NCBI GenBank assembly: GCA_003435055.1 | Contig: QUMM01000046.1 | Location: forward strand, 1 to 13,250 | Direction: 5' to 3' | Source: Lachnospiraceae bacterium OF09-6 | Lineage (GTDB): Bacteria; Bacillota; Clostridia; Lachnospirales; Lachnospiraceae | DNA length: 13,250 nucleotides | Shown here: positions 8,901 through 13,250 of the stretch, in pieces | Position numbering within the stretch: position 1 is the stretch's first letter | Layout: each line of letters starts with the position of its first letter | Program-made: the position numbers and the translations under genes | The notes under the pieces: generated by a model | Databases searched by the model: none | Told to the model about the DNA's origin: nothing | Seen by the model: the letters and a program-made list of their open reading frames with translations, nothing else

Positions 8901-11193
8901 TATGGGTGCCGTCCGCCAGCCCATCCACTGGGAATGTATAATTTCCAGATGCTGTATTGAGTCCTGTATCTGTCCATGCGGACTCTGTATCCGGGCTGTC
9001 CACACAGATCTGGACACATCCCGTTCCAAGGTTTCCTGTAATTCCTGCTGACTGGTCAGAATAATCCTGTATACCAGTCCATGATACAGTACGTTTTTCT
9101 GCATTACTCCAGCTGTCCGGCCATACAGAAACTTCCGTTGCCTGGTTCGGACAGATACGGTCTGGTAAAATGGCTGTTTTCGCTTTATAAGTAGCCGGGG
9201 CAACTGCCTGGCCGAATTCATTTGCCGGTACCAGACGGAAATAGTAATTCAGACTCTGCCCATAGCTTCCGCCAGCCACGTTTGCATAGGTAAAAGCCGG
9301 AATACATGGCAGGTCACTTCCGGCACCATCCCAGTGCAGCTGATATCTGCCGCTGTTAATTTCTGACTGGGTTGGCCAGATCCCTTTTCCCCTGGTACTC
9401 CAGGAAGTTACGTTTCCTACAAAAAAGTATTCATACTCTTCCCCGTTAAAAATTCCGATATAATATCCTTCCGCAGCCGGTACTTTTTTCCATGATAAAT
9501 CCACGTATCCTGTCCCGCTGTTTGCTTCATTCCCACCAGCAGCGGCAGTAAATCCGGCCTCTGCTTCTTTCCCGCTTACCTGCTCATATTTAATTGAAAA
9601 TGTAAGCTGTATCTTATCATTGGCTCCATGCTGGTCTGCGGAAGCCAGTTCCACGTAATGGTTCTTTTTTCCGTCTCCGGTAATGGCAAATCCCCAGTTC
9701 GTTTTCTGGTTCAGGCAGTTAAACCAGGTAGATACCAGCGGTTTGATATCAACCGTATTCCCGCCTTTCTTCAGAGCACCGCTGTAAAACGGGCTGGCCG
9801 ACAGCTTCGGTGCATTTTTGCCGGTAATTTTAGAGGAACTCCATTCGCCCTGAATCTGATAAAAATGATAGGTTCCACTGCCACCCTGATTTTTCACATG
9901 CAGATATACGGTTGCATCCTGTATTACGACACTGGACGCAATTTTTTTGAATTTATCCGTAAAAGCTGGACGGATATATGCCGTATGGTCTGTTCCGCCC
10001 TTATTTCCTGCGTAAAGTGAATTTCCATTATGGTCATGATGGGTCCCGCTTCCGTTATCTGTGTAATTATCTTCTACCAGTTCATTCTGGTTAATTTCCA
10101 GGGTTGGATCCAGTACTACCGGCCACGTCCTGCTTTCCTCCGAAAGCCAGGCATCAGATGGTATGTAAGTAACCCGCCACTGTCCTCCTGAAAGCGGTTC
10201 CAGTCCTACCTTTATATCCCGGCTCTCCTGCCCCGCAGCATCATAAAGATATGGGGCACTGATCTGTGCCAGCACATCCCCGTCTGTATCCTTTAATACG
10301 AACGCATTTCCCTGCTGTTCTGGTGTTAAGCCGCCAAAGTCGAAATCATAGGAAATTTCGTGGCCGCCATGGTAGCCGTATATAATCAGTTCTTCCTTGA
10401 TTCCATTTTCACGCTTTTCATAACGTAATTTGGAATCTGGAACCGTGCGCTGCACTTCCACGCTCTCTGTTTCTTCAACAGAAGTATCCTCCTGCTGTTC
10501 TGTTCCAGTCTCTGCTTCAGTTTCCGCTTCAGTCTGCTTCTCTGTGTCACTGGCAGGTGTTCCGGTATCCTCCTGAACCGTATTGCTTTCTGTTTCAACT
10601 GGTTGCTCTGCTCCGGTTTCTGTCTCTGATTCAGCTTCTGTCTGAACCGTCGTCTCTGTTTCCTGTTTTTCAGTCGGTGTTTCCTCAACCGCTGTCTGTT
10701 CCGTCGGCTTCTCTATTGCCTCCGTTTCCACTTGCTGTGTTTCTTTCGCTTCTGTGGCTGCTTCCTGTACGGTAACAGCATTCTGTTCTTTTTCCTGCTC
10801 AGCAGATACAGAAGAAACAGGCAGTTCATGTTTTATTAGTGTTGCTGCCGCATCCTCCTTTATTTCCGGCACAAAAGAGATGGTAAGGTCCGCACAGCTG
10901 ACAGTCACTTTTGTATCACCGCCCTGTTTTTCTACCGTACTGATAACTTCTGGTAAACTGGCAGGCTCTTCCACTTCCATGTCTTCGTCTTCGAGTGAAT
11001 ATGCAGCAATGTCATTCCATTCAGCGTCCATCGATGCGACATCCTGTATATCCACTTCTTCCGTAAAGGTCACTGTTCTGGTTCCATCAATGTTTGCATG
11101 CACACGATATCCATCTGTATATGTAGTTGCTCCGACAGCGTCCTCTGCATATACAAATACCGTTGGCTGTAAAGCCAGCAGTGATGCCAGCAT
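2866..11193 (-). CDS. Giant secreted RHS/YD-repeat (WapA-like) protein, N-terminal and repeat portion
   Basis: A 2775-residue frame forming the body of a polymorphic toxin. The first ATG in this frame (11193) lacks a ribosome binding site, but the upstream in-frame codons give a basic stretch (RNTRKRTVGL) before a hydrophobic core and VYA/ED, a typical Sec signal peptide; the true start is probably the out-of-frame ATG at 11270. Domains by residue: about 127-252 acidic Glu/Thr-rich low-complexity linker; about 360-535 DNRLRE-type beta domain; about 560-660 fibronectin-like; about 672-1080 several Ig-like repeats with the recurring pattern DGxHTVxxRGKDxxGN; about 1470-1545 fibronectin III-like; about 1628-1800 DUF6531-type RHS entry region (VNFNTGNY, GPFGAGWS); about 1800-2727 YD repeats. 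After about residue 2727 the frame is wrong: the last 48 residues lose the repeat pattern and end at TGA 2868-2866. The protein should be exported, and its repeats should form a shell holding the toxin encoded in 2932-191. As read it would make a toxinless shell. Confidence 0.9.
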   Translation of the reverse strand: MLASLLALQPTVFVYAEDAVGATTYTDGYRVHANIDGTRTVTFTEEVDIQDVASMDAEWNDIAAYSLEDEDMEVEEPASLPEVISTVEKQGGDTKVTVSCADLTISFVPEIKEDAAATLIKHELPVSSVSAEQEKEQNAVTVQEAATEAKETQQVETEAIEKPTEQTAVEETPTEKQETETTVQTEAESETETGAEQPVETESNTVQEDTGTPASDTEKQTEAETEAETGTEQQEDTSVEETESVEVQRTVPDSKLRYEKRENGIKEELIIYGYHGGHEISYDFDFGGLTPEQQGNAFVLKDTDGDVLAQISAPYLYDAAGQESRDIKVGLEPLSGGQWRVTYIPSDAWLSEESRTWPVVLDPTLEINQNELVEDNYTDNGSGTHHDHNGNSLYAGNKGGTDHTAYIRPAFTDKFKKIASSVVIQDATVYLHVKNQGGSGTYHFYQIQGEWSSSKITGKNAPKLSASPFYSGALKKGGNTVDIKPLVSTWFNCLNQKTNWGFAITGDGKKNHYVELASADQHGANDKIQLTFSIKYEQVSGKEAEAGFTAAAGGNEANSGTGYVDLSWKKVPAAEGYYIGIFNGEEYEYFFVGNVTSWSTRGKGIWPTQSEINSGRYQLHWDGAGSDLPCIPAFTYANVAGGSYGQSLNYYFRLVPANEFGQAVAPATYKAKTAILPDRICPNQATEVSVWPDSWSNAEKRTVSWTGIQDYSDQSAGITGNLGTGCVQICVDSPDTESAWTDTGLNTASGNYTFPVDGLADGTHTVYVRGKDGQGNTGLAKGTYFYVDRNGPEGHRISVDPSGWTNSMDADLSWSGMQDVTAIERIELSIDGETWQDTGKTEGSWTGYTLDTGNLEDGSHTISMRGKDTTGNYGPEAETALYIDRTAPQAGSVSLDNIGWSAEDTGILSWKGASDATSGIAKICYAIDGEWLDTEEKDTDGSIRLDLSNLEDGEHTVSFAAEDQAGNRSEEQTLVWKRDTTKPEAVILSPSDKALADGEIEIRGSITEKHLKEWKLTAAGGDGSEQLLASGTEELQAGQLGILDLSGYEDGEHVTITLMAEDEAGNQTEDKRVLIRVGGSMSAFTPTINIEIPELSETAQTAGSYAYTDSGQEEASWIYLDGKLAEECSGGAFLLDSVCWPEGSTHTVSIVSRGADGAARYSSGLGSQMLMEELWEKGRPAESGDSWISEVYTAAKDMMGLRLDVTGYTPGESSITYEYSTDGGNSWKEIQPDVDAAFGKPQVQVQIRVQFHNDGENRPELYRMSIAGVIEMNPKTVTARLIKNAEDFRITGPGKAEHALEKIQSTLENADAGNVDWFLEGRQNWTVSDGHADIRYIQEGRKGSLSGLLVSDGRIMASRASTEELFREELDGVSEAVHKEIMADKPIAAFRFLAASRDLYGNAGKASYFYSVDGGADWQEIAAGEITVLPETSSRLMIKGEAANGCTLSGWELTAYYVGAFQTEADLVKEPVRVTAKDYGDTGEKKYELSWKDGGKGDSTASHRQTFQIYRDGKKIAETAGTSWTDTDYHKGAVYEVSTVMDYTVSSIAPYARRESEKVKAEAFTVKPDTKEGAKIDLKDYQQDEQLSSLYGGNTTFRTDQEPPSDDRALDQALLGRNKVCALGFEPVNFNTGNYILEASDWQRTQGETVLADILRTYNSMSDTTDGPFGAGWSTEYTQFLTLYSDGTVGYRKWDGALVLFRWSEEQNGYVCSTADHLVFQKEENGFTVTTAEGTVYTFGHFGLLDRIEKQGRSTTLERDNRGVLVKLCISDGTEITFDTDAQGHITGAALPGEAAIVYTYDGNELTEVTDPLGHTVKYRYDSQGRMISWMDASGTVQAENSYDSKGRVIFQKDALGGEYTIAYEKDHTIATDASGSQSEIWYDDQKRTVREKDAEGKEYCYTYDENGNMVSRTDGEGRLTSFAYDDKGNLTETVLADGSRMGRSYDSQGNLTEETDGNGHTTVYTYDTENRLMKTSYPDGGEEIRTYDQDGNLSTVTDGEGYTTAYTYDQNGNVLTETDPLGNVSSYAYDAAGNCISKTAPDGTVTSYVYDASGNQTAVRYPDGSEDISVYDERGNEISATDRNGNTITYTYDAMGRCIQTGYPDGTEELASFDGNGNLLSSTDRLGNTTVYTYDRNGNVLTETDPLGNVTAYTYDGSGQMTEKLLPTGAKEIYAYDAITGYMTGYTAASGETHSYEYDGEGNVTAEYLNGTLVEQTEYDSMGRVLAHSYADGSRESYAYDLAGNVIFTEDVSGISYYYTYDGNGHMLSKSDAEDHTVTFAYNQNGSLETVTDELGGVIRYTYDSMGNCVSQTDQNGNTTVYAYDGNGNLTEEQKPSGTVTSSTYDQDDNLTEQLLPDGTRKTYTYDAAGHTLTETDSLGNTVSYTYDAAGNCTGITDALGQSMQITYDALGNKTSETVPSGTDTWTYNEAGQLVEERKASGSVTHYSYDSYGRIAASESDGSILSYSYDLPGNVSDVTDGDGNTVHYTYDPAGRLLETLYADGTKDIYSYDELGQLQEKTAYDGLVTDYLYDEAGRCVAELSQESSIYYEYDAAGQVTAREENGARTEYSLNEDGLIVGATDEAGNPYQYTYDQNGRITDASGPDGESCSFQYNEAGRLSGEERNGVWYEYGYDEAGRMTSITDALGNTTTYGYDSEDQITRAVDAAGRGRDYTYDSYGNLTIAEEGKSTVQYESAPDGRLLKETAPDGTETGYSYDAYGNLLSISITGIRLLLLPGMKTASCFPGKMNLERWNITVMHMEILLRWYIRTEAP
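3007..3018 (-). other. Internal frame break (apparent one-base deletion)
   Basis: The upstream frame reads NLLSISITG and then unrelated residues, while the repeat pattern resumes in another frame as HNGNTAASFTRDENG. Reading ATC-CAG-CAT in place of the ATCAGCAT present, that is, adding one C near 3013, gives NLLSIQHNGNTAASFTRDENG and joins both frames. There is no long homopolymer or classical slippery heptamer at the spot. Confidence 0.8.
3012..5820 (-). repeat. YD-repeat array with 42-residue higher-order period
   Basis: Tandem units of about 20-21 codons of the form YxYDxxGNxxxxTDxxGN, which in RHS proteins build a beta-sheet spiral. Units also pair into a 42-codon (126-bp) period: YPDG-x-E segments recur exactly 42 and 84 residues apart between about 5270 and 4870. 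The segment NGNVLTETDPLGNV occurs twice almost unchanged (around 5170-5110 and 4795-4735). The array continues past the frame break down to about 1830. Confidence 0.85.
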
Positions 11194-11270
11194 CAGACCA
11201 ACGGTACGTTTCCTTGTATTTCTCCATCCGCTTTTAGGCAGAATAAACCCATATGTTTTCTCGTTTTCAT
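11193..11270 (-). other. Displaced start of the RHS toxin gene (25-codon ORF ending in TGATG)
   Basis: ATG at 11270 has a strong ribosome binding site (GGGAGGA, 11283-11277, 6 nt spacing) but as read encodes only 25 residues starting MKTRKHMGLF. Its stop TGA (11195-11193) overlaps the ATG at 11193, giving TGATG. If the A4 run after the ATG (11264-11267) had five A residues, the frame would read MKNEKTYGFILPKSGWRNTR and run straight into the signal peptide and the giant protein. This is therefore best seen as the true toxin start, put out of frame by one base. Alternatively, it is a short leader ORF that allows re-initiation at 11193. Confidence 0.75.
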
Positions 11271-11276
11271 TGCTCT

Positions 11277-11283
11277 TCCTCCC
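11277..11283 (-). promoter_or_regulatory. Ribosome binding site of the toxin gene
   Basis: GGGAGGA lies 6 nt before the ATG at 11270. It decides the start: no comparable site precedes the in-frame ATG at 11193, where the nearest AGGA is about 17 nt away. Confidence 0.8.
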
Positions 11284-11319
11284 TCGTTGTGCCTTTCTGT
11301 CAGCACTTCGTATAGGTTT

Positions 11320-11347
11320 ATCATATGGTTTCGTAGATTTTCGTCAA
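11320..11347 (-). promoter_or_regulatory. Probable sigma-A promoter of the RHS toxin gene
   Basis: Minus-strand TTGACG (11347-11342), 16 bp spacer, TATGAT (11325-11320). Both boxes are one mismatch from the vegetative consensus. The expected transcript start near 11313 would give a 5' leader of about 40 nt carrying the ribosome binding site at 11283-11277. Confidence 0.6.
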
Positions 11348-11350
11348 TAT

Positions 11351-11470
11351 GACAATTTACTCTAATTTATAAAAATGAACAATTAAGCAACTTTATTATT
11401 AAGAAAAATGGACAATATTCTTTTGTTCAAAACTGAATATTGTTCAAATATCAAATTTATGAACATTTTC
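11351..11470. promoter_or_regulatory. Cluster of GAACAAT-like motifs in the divergent intergenic region
   Basis: Related motifs occur in both orientations just upstream of the toxin promoter: gacaattt at 11351, gaacaatt at 11387, ggacaatatt at 11410, ttgttcaa at 11424, attgttcaa at 11440 and gaacattt at 11461. They could be repeated binding sites for a regulator. The region is very AT-rich, so part of this could be chance. Confidence 0.35.
11410..11445. repeat. Inverted repeat, 11-bp arms
   Basis: GGACAATATTC (11410-11420) and GAATATTGTTC (11435-11445) are inverted copies with one mismatch, separated by 14 nt. No T-run follows on either strand, so it does not look like a terminator. It could be an operator for the toxin promoter, whose -35 box lies about 60 bp away. 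Confidence 0.5.
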
Positions 11471-11533
11471 CTTAAAGCCTAATTTTATAAGATTTTTATG
11501 TGTTTTGTATAAAGTTCAAATTTTTCGAGAGTT

Positions 11534-11564
11534 AAAGGATTCGATCAGATCGGATCCTTTTTTT
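11534..11564 (+). terminator. Orphan rho-independent terminator or attenuator upstream of nrdG
   Basis: AAAGGATTCG (11534-11543), a 7-nt loop, and CGGATCCTTT (11551-11560) form a 10-bp stem with one G-T pair, which can extend inward through GATC/GATC. A run of seven T residues (11558-11564) follows. The T-run fixes the direction as plus. No plus-strand gene precedes it in the window, and only 38 nt separate it from the nrdG ATG with no evident promoter between. It may be an attenuator in the nrdG leader or a remnant of a lost upstream gene. Confidence 0.65.
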
Positions 11565-11586
11565 AGGAGATCTAGCGCTCACTTAC

Positions 11587-11593
11587 AAGGAGG
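11587..11593 (+). promoter_or_regulatory. Ribosome binding site of nrdG
   Basis: AAGGAGG with 9 nt before the ATG at 11603. This favours that start over the out-of-frame ATG at 11607. Confidence 0.85.
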
Positions 11594-11602
11594 TATTTAA
11601 GT

Positions 11603-12130
11603 ATGTATGTTGGCGAAATCATGAAAGCGGACTGTGCAAACGGGACTGGTACCAGAGTGTCTGTCTTTGTATCCGGCTGCCTGAATCACTGCAAGGGATG
11701 CTTCCAGCCACAGACCTGGGACTTCCATTATGGAATACCGTTTACGCAGGAACTGGAAGATATGGTACTAAAAGAACTTTCCGAATCCTATTATGAAGGG
11801 CTGACCATTCTGGGCGGCGAACCTTTTGAGCTCCAGAACCAGCCAGATGTTCTGGCTTTGATTCTCCGGGTCAAGAAAGAACTTCCAGAAAAAAATATCT
11901 GGATGTACACCGGATATACCTATCATCAGGATCTGGTGCCGGGCGGCTGCCGTTATATCCCAGATGTGACAGACACAATTCTGGATCATATCGATGTTCT
12001 GGTAGACGGCCGGTTTGTAGAAGAGAAAAAGAATCTTTCTTTATACTTCCGCGGTTCCGAAAACCAGCGGATCATTGACATGAAAAAGACACGTTCCGGG
12101 AATGAAGTTATATTGATACCATTTCCATAA
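11603..12130 (+). CDS. nrdG: Anaerobic ribonucleoside-triphosphate reductase activating protein
   Basis: A 175-residue radical-SAM activase, the usual NrdG length. Residues 26-33 (CLNHCKGC) form the CX3CX2C motif whose three Cys hold the [4Fe-4S] cluster that binds and cleaves S-adenosylmethionine; GGEPF at 71-75 is the second conserved radical-SAM motif. In the family, NrdG puts the glycyl radical on the class III reductase NrdD, so the cell can make deoxynucleotides without oxygen. The FVSGC and CFQPQTWDF segments around the cluster and the IDVLVDGRF and SENQRIIDM segments near the C-terminus are also typical of NrdG. nrdD is usually directly upstream but is absent here; instead the divergent RHS toxin gene lies there, with a terminator-like hairpin between. 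A strong terminator follows the stop codon, so nrdG appears to be transcribed alone or as the last gene of a unit. Confidence 0.95.
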   Translation: MYVGEIMKADCANGTGTRVSVFVSGCLNHCKGCFQPQTWDFHYGIPFTQELEDMVLKELSESYYEGLTILGGEPFELQNQPDVLALILRVKKELPEKNIWMYTGYTYHQDLVPGGCRYIPDVTDTILDHIDVLVDGRFVEEKKNLSLYFRGSENQRIIDMKKTRSGNEVILIPFP

Positions 12131-12136
12131 ACATTT

Positions 12137-12168
12137 ACAGGATCTGAAAAATATCAGATCCTGTTTTT
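12137..12168 (+). terminator. Rho-independent terminator of nrdG
   Basis: Perfect 11-bp stem: ACAGGATCTGA (12137-12147) pairs with TCAGATCCTGT (12154-12164) around a 6-nt loop, followed by a T-run to 12168. It starts 6 nt after the nrdG stop. On the opposite strand the tail is not U-rich, so it is a poor terminator for the convergent genes. Confidence 0.9.
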
Positions 12169-12182
12169 ATTCTAACTCTGTT

Positions 12183-12470
12183 TTACTTTGCAGTACTGTT
12201 GTATTTATATTCTCCAATTATCAAATTACAGGTAGTACATTGTTTTTCTACATAATGCTGCACATAATAGCATGCTCTGGTAACATCCTTATTTCCATAC
12301 ATCACTTTAAGCTGTGACGTATTATTCTGATCATCCAGTGCATAAATCGTAGATTTAACCCCAGACACCTTTAATGTTTTTCCTGCTGCATATACGGCTC
12401 CATTACTCATGGCAAGTAAAAGTACACACATAACAAAAAACATTGATAGTTTATAAATTCGTATTCTCAT
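12183..12470 (-). CDS. Small secreted Cys-containing protein of unknown function
   Basis: A 95-residue protein I do not recognise. Residues 1-28 are a classic signal peptide: basic start (MRIRIYK), hydrophobic core (FFVMCVLLLAM) and a VYA/AG cleavage site after Ala28. The mature part of about 67 residues is hydrophilic and contains Cys67, His72, Cys78 and Cys81, a C-x4-H-x5-C-x2-C spacing that could bind a metal or form disulfides. The ATG at 12470 is preceded by GAGGGTG (12484-12478) with 7 nt spacing. It lies 54 bp after the 98-residue gene on the same strand, so the two may be cotranscribed. It converges on nrdG; no strong terminator is visible after its stop. The lack of transmembrane segments after the signal argues for a free exported protein. 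Confidence 0.75.
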   Translation of the reverse strand: MRIRIYKLSMFFVMCVLLLAMSNGAVYAAGKTLKVSGVKSTIYALDDQNNTSQLKVMYGNKDVTRACYYVQHYVEKQCTTCNLIIGEYKYNSTAK

Positions 12471-12477
12471 TTTTCTA

Positions 12478-12484
12478 CACCCTC
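12478..12484 (-). promoter_or_regulatory. Ribosome binding site of the small secreted protein gene
   Basis: GAGGGTG is 7 nt before the ATG at 12470 and supports that start. Confidence 0.6.
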
Positions 12485-12524
12485 TATTGTATTTTTCACA
12501 TTTCGTATCTGTTCAGTATTTCTT

Positions 12525-12821
12525 CTATTCTGTCAGCTGGTCATATATATATTGACAGGCATCACTTTCCGAATCAAAAAACCTATTTGTTGTTTTTACC
12601 CCTCTTTCCAAATAGTAAACCTGCCATTTATCATCCGATTTTTTCAGACAGAAGCGTTCATCCGTTCTCCCCTTTTCATCTAAGTTGTACAACCACTCCG
12701 GTACCCTGGCTATTTGCAGCTTTTTTGATAAATTCTCACGATTCAACACATTACCCTTATCCACGCACATATTCCTCCTTCTTTGGTGCCAGAGGAAATA
12801 AGCCAACTGGATCTCATTCAT
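12525..12821 (-). CDS. Small protein of unknown function, immunity-like context
   Basis: A 98-residue cytosolic-looking protein with no signal peptide or membrane segment. Its C-terminal half has an aromatic pattern (KWQVYYLERG, then FFDSESDACQYIYDQL) that resembles small immunity-type proteins encoded next to polymorphic toxins; I cannot name a family. The ATG at 12821 overlaps the end of the ankyrin gene by 8 nt (ATGAATGA), so translation is probably coupled. A strong AAGGAGG lies inside the frame around 12771-12778, ahead of an in-frame ATG (only about 3 nt spacing) and a GTG two codons later (about 9 nt spacing), so a shorter product starting there is possible. The conserved-looking YFLWHQ segment before it favours the longer form. 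Confidence 0.65.
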   Translation of the reverse strand: MNEIQLAYFLWHQRRRNMCVDKGNVLNRENLSKKLQIARVPEWLYNLDEKGRTDERFCLKKSDDKWQVYYLERGVKTTNRFFDSESDACQYIYDQLTE

Positions 12822-13250
12822 TTATCATTTGTTCCAGATGAGATACCTTTCTTTGTTTTTTCATTCTCTCTAACAATTTTTCTCTATACGGTATGATTTC
12901 AGCAATTTCTAAAGGTGACTTCCCCCAGGCATTTTTATGCTCAATAACAACATTATTCTTTGCAAACCAAATTTCATATAGCGGTTCTAACTCTTCATCT
13001 GCATATTTCAAATTAATTAAAGACTGTAACGGAACCAGTCCTTTTTTATCTATTTGATTAATATTTGCTTCACCATCAATTAATCTTTTGCATAATTCTA
13101 TAGTCTGTTTAAGATTATGGTTTGTTCTTGATAATAATACATGTAATACATTTTCATTTTCCTCGTTCAATCCACTAACATCGATTCCTTTATCAAGTAA
13201 AAAAGAACTTATTGAATAGCGACTGTCTGCATCATTATTTGCCAATGAAT
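12814..13250 (-). CDS. Ankyrin-repeat protein (partial, 5' end outside the window)
   Basis: The frame is open to the window edge, and the TTG near 13245 has no clear ribosome binding site, so the gene most likely starts outside. About 145 residues are visible. They contain ankyrin-like repeats: ENVLHVLLSR with LCKRLIDGEANINQIDKKG, then LVPLQSLINL with a diverged helix pair, then NAWGKSPLEIAEI, ending in a basic helical tail. Such short ankyrin proteins act through protein-protein binding, and in polymorphic toxin loci they are a known class of immunity protein. With the overlapping 98-residue gene it forms a unit that may be an orphan immunity cassette. Composition is AT-rich, like the toxin tip. 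Confidence 0.75.
   Translation of the reverse strand, partial: SLANNDADSRYSISSFLLDKGIDVSGLNEENENVLHVLLSRTNHNLKQTIELCKRLIDGEANINQIDKKGLVPLQSLINLKYADEELEPLYEIWFAKNNVVIEHKNAWGKSPLEIAEIIPYREKLLERMKKQRKVSHLEQMINE

Noticed and set aside
10754..11365. Plus-strand frame of 203 codons opposite the toxin N-terminus
   Set aside because: It is Ser/Ala-rich because it mirrors the toxin coding sequence and would run through the toxin promoter; no start signal or family features.
11456..11513. Plus-strand promoter for nrdG using TATAAG or TATAAA near 11486 or 11508
   Set aside because: Any AT-rich stretch gives such boxes, and no acceptable -35 element is found at 16-18 bp from either.
12486..12517. Promoter (TGAACA, 18 bp, TACAAT) for the small secreted protein gene
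   Set aside because: The expected transcript start would fall inside the ribosome binding site at 12484-12478, and the -35 box is poor.

Overview
The window looks like part of a chromosome of an anaerobic Firmicute, most likely a Lachnospiraceae-type gut bacterium. The grounds are the AGGAGG-type ribosome binding sites, an oxygen-sensitive class III ribonucleotide reductase activase (NrdG), a WapA-style DNRLRE plus YD-repeat secreted toxin, and a composition of roughly 45-50 % GC over the toxin body against much more AT-rich flanks. The genus cannot be settled from the sequence alone.

Layout. (1) Positions 1-11270, minus strand: one giant RHS/YD-repeat polymorphic toxin locus read right to left. 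It has a promoter, ribosome binding site and ATG near 11270. The long reading frame 11193-2866 carries a signal peptide, an acidic Glu/Thr-rich linker, a DNRLRE domain, Ig/fibronectin-like repeats, a DUF6531-type region and dozens of YD repeats. The frame 2932-191 carries the last YD repeats, the RHS core, a basic low-complexity linker and a C-terminal TNT-type NAD+ glycohydrolase domain. Six bases later a small gene (184 to beyond position 1) starts with its own ribosome binding site and is placed exactly where the immunity gene of such a toxin belongs. (2) Positions 11271-11602: an AT-rich divergent intergenic region with the toxin promoter, repeated GAACAAT-like motifs, an inverted repeat and an orphan plus-strand terminator. 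(3) Positions 11603-12168, plus strand: nrdG and its terminator. (4) Positions 12183-13250, minus strand: a partial ankyrin-repeat gene, an overlapping 98-residue gene and a small secreted Cys-containing protein, which resemble the leftover immunity-type genes common around polymorphic toxins.

The most notable point is that the toxin gene is broken twice, each time by what looks like one missing base. One break lies in an A4 run just after the natural ATG (11264-11267) and the other lies in a YD repeat near 3013. Restoring both gives a single open frame of about 3693 residues from 11270 to 191. Whether this is sequencing error, decay, or on/off switching of a costly toxin cannot be decided here. 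The putative immunity gene also carries an exact 54-bp in-frame tandem duplication at the window edge.
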